Source: Desulfobacteraceae bacterium UBA5852 (GTDB taxonomy: Bacteria; Desulfobacterota; Desulfobacteria; Desulfobacterales; UBA5852). Taken from it: a DNA stretch of 10,340 bases. The translations under genes were made by a program, and so were the position numbers. The notes below the pieces were generated by a model. The model did not search any database and was not told where the DNA came from. It was given only the letters and a program-made list of their open reading frames with translations. This document shows positions 6,960 through 10,340 of this stretch, in pieces; the stretch's first letter is position 1; every line of letters starts with the position of its first letter. The stretch lies in contig DJGG01000036.1 in NCBI GenBank assembly GCA_002432195.1, positions 1-10,340 on the forward strand. The letters are read 5' to 3'.

Positions 6960-8099
6960 TTACAGGATCTCGCTTGCCATGCGGGCGCCCTCGACCAGGG
7001 CCTTCAGCTTCAGCCAGGCAACGTCACCGGAAACGCTCGTTGCGGATGCCGTCGACGCGAACCCGCAGTCTGTGGATGCGATGACTCTTTCGGGGCCCAG
7101 GATCCTGGCGAAATTCAGAAGCCTCTGGGCGACGAGTCGGGGGTGCTCCACCGTGTTGGAAGTGGTATCGATGACCCCGGGCATCAGAATCTTGCTGTCG
7201 GGAAATCGGAAATGGTTAAACGTTTCCCATTCATGGGCATGCCGGTGATTGCTGGCTTCCAGGGATATGTACTTTGGGCTTGCCCGCATGATGCGATCGA
7301 AGATCTTCGGCAGGCCGATGTCGCAATGATGGGTTCCAGGATAATTGCCCCAACAAATGTGCGCGCGGCAGCGGTCCGCGGGGATTGCGGCCAGGGCGTG
7401 GTTCAAGGCCTCGATGTTCTTGTCGATCAGCGATAAAAATTGATCGTCGTCCAGGTGTTTGTAGCGCGTGTGCCGCCCCATGGCCAGATCCGGGCAGTCG
7501 ATCTGCAGATCCACTCCGTAAGCGCTGATGATTTCGTATTCGCGGCTTAAAACCTTTCCGAGGCGGTTGAGATAGGCGTCGTGGGTGGGGTAGTATTTGT
7601 TCTCCAAAAACAGGGCGATGGTACCGGGCGATGGCGCCGTAAAGAAGAGCTGGCGGTCATTCCCGGGGTATTGGCGCTGCAGGGCGGCAAAGGTGCGCAC
7701 CATCATGTCCAGCTCCGCGCGCAGGGACTCCTCACCGGTATACTCCAGCGGGGCCGAGCAGGCCGGCAGCTTGACGGGTGCTTTGGGGTTTAAGGTAATC
7801 AAGGCGTTGCGCCCCCCAAACCGCTTGGAATATTCGAGAAGTTCTTCCAGGTCCCGGGGCAGCGGCGCGACGGCGCTTCCATGGAATCCCGCCAGGCGGC
7901 CGATCGTGGAGCGGACATAATCCTGCCGAGGCAATTCGCCGTCGTTGATGACGGTGAGCCCCACGGATAACTGGGCCTCCATGACCGCCGCCAAAAAATG
8001 CTCCATTTCGGCTTGGGTTATTGCCTGGTTCCTAGTATGCAGCAGATTCATTGCCTGGGGGCGCGGCAAGGATCCGACGTGGGTGGTTTTGATTTTCAT
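6960..8099 (-). CDS. MetE-like zinc methyltransferase, catalytic domain only
   Basis: 379-residue protein of the cobalamin-independent methionine synthase catalytic-domain family (UROD/MetE-like TIM barrel). It lacks the N-terminal half of true MetE (about 750 residues). The family opening THVGSLPRP is at the N-terminus. The zinc ligands are all visible: H247 and C249 in HICWGN, E281 in SLEAS, and C345 in STDCGF. Zinc in this superfamily activates a thiol such as homocysteine or coenzyme M for alkyl transfer. Short relatives include folate-independent methionine synthases and epoxyalkane:CoM transferase, so both methyl donor and thiol are open questions. I chose the ATG at 8099 because the conserved N-terminus starts there; upstream codons run into its own promoter. 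It is convergent with the ACP gene (37-nt gap, no convincing terminator) and divergent from the flavoprotein. Confidence 0.88.
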   Translation of the reverse strand: MKIKTTHVGSLPRPQAMNLLHTRNQAITQAEMEHFLAAVMEAQLSVGLTVINDGELPRQDYVRSTIGRLAGFHGSAVAPLPRDLEELLEYSKRFGGRNALITLNPKAPVKLPACSAPLEYTGEESLRAELDMMVRTFAALQRQYPGNDRQLFFTAPSPGTIALFLENKYYPTHDAYLNRLGKVLSREYEIISAYGVDLQIDCPDLAMGRHTRYKHLDDDQFLSLIDKNIEALNHALAAIPADRCRAHICWGNYPGTHHCDIGLPKIFDRIMRASPKYISLEASNHRHAHEWETFNHFRFPDSKILMPGVIDTTSNTVEHPRLVAQRLLNFARILGPERVIASTDCGFASTASATSVSGDVAWLKLKALVEGARMASEIL

Positions 8100-8237
8100 C
8101 GGTTTGACGTTCCGTGATAGCGGGCGATCCCATTTCCGGGACCCCCGAGGGCGAACCGCCGGCGAGGCGCCATGGCCGGTGGGTGGTAAGCCGCCGTGAA
8201 GCCGTATCGGGCCGGCGGAAGTTGATGGGGCCGTCGA

Positions 8238-8267
8238 AATAGACCTTATCCGGGGTCCGATTGTCAA
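8238..8267 (-). promoter_or_regulatory. Sigma-70-type promoter for the MetE-like gene
   Basis: On the - strand, a perfect TTGACA (-35, complement of 8262-8267) is followed after 18 nt by TCTATT (-10, complement of 8238-8243, 4 of 6 consensus). Transcription would start near 8231, leaving a leader of about 130 nt before the start codon at 8099. I looked in that leader for S-box or cobalamin-riboswitch signatures and recognised none. Confidence 0.5.
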
Positions 8268-8422
8268 GAGACGCTTCGATGCGCCGAAAATGCTGCCGGC
8301 GGATCGCTCCCGCCGGCCGTTCGGATCCGCCGCGGGACGCTTGCCGGTCCGCGGGTGGAGAGCATGGCCCCGTCACCGGAGCCTTTCGGCGCGACACCAA
8401 CCCCTGACCGCGGGGATCTGCC
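8268..8422 (+). other. GC-rich structured leader upstream of the flavoprotein
   Basis: Non-coding in my reading, and rich in inverted repeats. A perfect 8-bp stem is formed by GCCGGCGG (8295-8302) and CCGCCGGC (8310-8317). A second stem pairs CCGCG plus GAC (8330-8338) with GTC plus CGCGG (8347-8354), leaving one bulged G. Just before the start codon, CCCC can pair with the GGGG that serves as the ribosome-binding site of the flavoprotein gene. No known RNA family is recognised, and no convincing + strand promoter was found. These could be protein-binding sites or merely GC-rich palindromes. Confidence 0.35.
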
Positions 8423-10267
8423 ATGACTTCAGCGAAGGATTGGGAATGCGCGAACGTGCGCGTGGCCGTATTCGGATTCACCGAGCTGCCCTTCAAACGG
8501 GTGCTGCGCTTCGTTTCCACGGATGTCGCCGCGATCGTCATGGAGATCCGCAAGCATGCGGATCTGCCCTGTGTGTTTGTCTTCACGGCGGACCGGGAGA
8601 AATTGATACCTCCCCTGCTGTCGGCCCTGCGCGCCGTCCAATCGCCCTGCTATCCCTATGCACTGTTTGTCCCGGGCGCGGCCGAATCGGATGCCGCCGA
8701 CCTGGGACTCGACATCATCCCCACGGACGGTTTGGCGGGTGGGCAGCTTGCCGCCCGTATCGCCGCATATGCCCGGTCCAGATTCGCCTTCGATCCCTCC
8801 ACCTTGAAAGTCGAAAGCGGCGGGCGGATGCCGCCGAAGGTCGATGTGGCGATTGTGGGCGCCGGAATCGTCGGCCTGTATGCCGCGAAGCGTTTGAGGG
8901 ACGAGGGGTTGTCGGTCTGTGTCGTCGAACAGCGGGACCGGGTCGGAGGTATCTGGTCGCAGTATGCGAACACCACCTCCCAGGTCAACACCTCCGAGGG
9001 GGCCTATCGCATTTTCGATCGCAAGGTGCGACCCAATCGCGATCATTCCACCACCCGGGAGATCCTGGAGGATATCGTTCAACTGGCACGCCATGTGTCC
9101 GATGCGCTGTTCCTGAATACCACGGTGGAAAAGATCACCCGGGGAGGCGATGGGTACCGGCTCGAGATGACCGCTCAACGGGGCCCGGCGGTCCTGGAAA
9201 GCAGGGGGGTGATTCTGGCCGTCAACGACCGGGTAGGCGCGCCGCGAGCGGCCACCTGGCATCAGCAGGACCGGTTCAAGGGCGCTCTGGTGGCCGGAAT
9301 AGGGGATGATGCCCGGGAAATCGACTGGGCGGACAAACGCGTGGTCATCGTCGGCATGGGCGCCTTCGCGGTGGAAAATGCCCGCACCGCGCTTGAGCGG
9401 GGGGCCCGCCGGGTCACGGTGGTATGCCGCCGGCATGGAACGGTTTGCCCCAAGATAATCGACTACTTGAATTTTGCCACGCCCTATGATGCGGACTTCC
9501 GGCATGACCGGAAGAGCAACATGCGCAACATGATGCTCTGGAAGAAGCTCTACCACCTCAGCGGAGCCACGGAGCCGGAATGCTGGATGGGTAAAATAAA
9601 GCATGCCGGGCATACGATCAGCGTTTCCGATCTATGGTTCATCGGCCACTATTTGAAGAAAATTGAAACGCTGGCCGGCGAGATCACCGGAATGCAGGCG
9701 GACGGCGTAATGGTCAACGATGGGAAACGCATCGACGCTGATGTGGTGGTCAATTGCATCGGCTTTCACCGGAATGCGCCGGTGGCAAAGGCGATTTGCG
9801 GATACGGGGAGATGTTCAACAACAATTATGTGGACAAGGATTTCATGTATTTGGCCGACGCCTACCTGGATGACGATGTGTTCAATTCCTTCTTCGGCTC
9901 CAGCGTATTGGAAATGGTCAAGTTCTACCTGGAAGTTTTCATCCGCTATTTTTCCCATCCCGGCTTCGAAGCCATGATGCGCACCGAGGGGATCGAGCGC
10001 CTACCGATCGAGGATCGAAGCTGGTCGCATTACATCGCCGGGGCGAACGCGCTGATCCGCAATCACCCGCACCTGCGGGAAATCGCCCATAAGCAGGTTC
10101 AGGGACGGACCGGAAATTTTCTGGAAACCCATGACATTGAGGCGTATATCCGGGCCAATAAGCGGGAGTGGATGGAGGCCCATTCCCTGTTGGCCGGCCG
10201 CCCCATGACCGAGGATGAGTGTCTGCCCTATGTCTTCGAGAAGCTGATCGAAAAGAAGGCGCCCTAG
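8423..10267 (+). CDS. FMO-like FAD/NAD(P)-binding protein with extra N-terminal domain
   Basis: 614-residue two-dinucleotide-domain flavoprotein resembling class B flavin monooxygenases. FAD site: GAGIVG (residues 146-151) in VAIVGAGIVGLYAAKRL, then VVEQ and GGIW. NAD(P)H site: G311-M-G313-A-F-A316 in VVIVGMGAFA. The late FAD-contacting strand is VVNCIGFHR (442-450). The FMO fingerprint FxGxxxHxxx(Y/F/W) is degenerate: F285 and G287 fit, but A291 stands at the His position and D295 at the aromatic position. Residues 1-145 are an extra alpha/beta domain I do not recognise (VRVAVFGFTE, PCVFVFTAD), loosely receiver-like. The C-terminal 150 residues are also longer than usual. The start at 8423 has GGGG upstream. 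It is divergent from the MetE-like gene. It may hydroxylate or perform a Baeyer-Villiger oxidation on an acyl product, but oxidase or reductase chemistry is equally possible. Confidence 0.8.
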   Translation: MTSAKDWECANVRVAVFGFTELPFKRVLRFVSTDVAAIVMEIRKHADLPCVFVFTADREKLIPPLLSALRAVQSPCYPYALFVPGAAESDAADLGLDIIPTDGLAGGQLAARIAAYARSRFAFDPSTLKVESGGRMPPKVDVAIVGAGIVGLYAAKRLRDEGLSVCVVEQRDRVGGIWSQYANTTSQVNTSEGAYRIFDRKVRPNRDHSTTREILEDIVQLARHVSDALFLNTTVEKITRGGDGYRLEMTAQRGPAVLESRGVILAVNDRVGAPRAATWHQQDRFKGALVAGIGDDAREIDWADKRVVIVGMGAFAVENARTALERGARRVTVVCRRHGTVCPKIIDYLNFATPYDADFRHDRKSNMRNMMLWKKLYHLSGATEPECWMGKIKHAGHTISVSDLWFIGHYLKKIETLAGEITGMQADGVMVNDGKRIDADVVVNCIGFHRNAPVAKAICGYGEMFNNNYVDKDFMYLADAYLDDDVFNSFFGSSVLEMVKFYLEVFIRYFSHPGFEAMMRTEGIERLPIEDRSWSHYIAGANALIRNHPHLREIAHKQVQGRTGNFLETHDIEAYIRANKREWMEAHSLLAGRPMTEDECLPYVFEKLIEKKAP

Positions 10268-10340
10268 AACCCGTCTCAAAAAACGGATTTTGGCCCCCAG
10301 GTCAAGGCGGAGGCGGAATTCAAACCGCAGGCAACCTGCT
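10268..10340 (+). repeat. Palindromic intergenic repeat element, copy B (cut by window end)
   Basis: It starts directly after the flavoprotein stop. An AAAAAA tract is followed by GGATTTTGG (10285-10293), then CCAG, TCAAG and CAAACC blocks. The small hairpin GCAGG (10327-10331) with CCTGC (10335-10339) lies about 45 nt from the TTTTGG. That is the same layout as copy A (half-length about 50 nt), so the window appears to stop just past the centre of the element. The other half would lie beyond the window. Confidence 0.55.

Noticed and set aside
8100..8230. Second SAM or cobalamin riboswitch before the MetE-like gene
   Set aside because: I looked for S-box blocks, SAM-II-like and B12-box motifs on the - strand and found no matching set.
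8100..8267. N-terminal extension of the MetE-like protein to 8267
   Set aside because: The extra 56 residues are unlike the family and would place the start codon within the TTGACA promoter box. The conserved family N-terminus starts at 8099.

Overview
The window reads as accessory chromosome of a GC-rich Gram-negative bacterium. Two things support this: a GltJKL-type polar amino-acid ABC transporter closest to proteobacterial versions, and dispersed palindromic intergenic repeats. The repeats resemble those I associate with sulphate-reducing Desulfobacterota (Desulfosarcina-like genomes). That placement is an impression from recall, not something the sequence proves.

Region 1 (1-2906) is a tight operon on the + strand: gltJ, gltK, gltL (two permeases and the ATPase of a glutamate/aspartate importer) and an aspartate/glutamate-racemase-family enzyme. 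The binding-protein gene is not in the window and presumably lies upstream. Region 2 (2907-3090) holds a weak hairpin and a symmetric ~100-bp palindromic repeat. Region 3 (3091-3909) is a class I SAM-dependent methyltransferase of unknown substrate.

Region 4 (3906-6922) is the most interesting part. A promoter whose -35 box overlaps the methyltransferase stop codon is followed by a well-formed SAM-I (S-box) riboswitch at about 3946-4048. It has P1, P2, P3, a GNRA-capped P4 and the loop-2/J3-4 pseudoknot. An intrinsic terminator follows at 4070-4097. Downstream is not a methionine gene but a short polyketide-synthase-like protein in the order AT-ACP-KS, with a discrete ACP overlapping its end. 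The AT-ACP-KS order, and Ile in place of the malonate-binding Arg of AT, look like a starter-loading module joined to one condensing domain. This part is visibly less GC-rich than regions 1-3.

Region 5 (6960-10267) is a divergent pair. On the - strand is a short MetE-type zinc methyltransferase (catalytic domain only) behind its own TTGACA promoter. On the + strand is a 614-residue class-B-FMO-like flavoprotein with an unrecognised 145-residue N-terminal domain and a degenerate FMO fingerprint. A second copy of the palindromic repeat begins right after it and runs off the window end. The two repeat copies bracket everything from the methyltransferase to the flavoprotein.

Working model (inference): a small acyl/polyketide locus with one condensing step, switched on when SAM is low, with a methionine-synthase-like enzyme and a flavoenzyme as likely partners. 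If SAM is scarce the riboswitch lets transcription through. The product could therefore belong to sulphur or methionine economy, or be built from a methionine-derived precursor. The product is unknown. No reductase, dehydratase, thioesterase or phosphopantetheinyl transferase is in the window.
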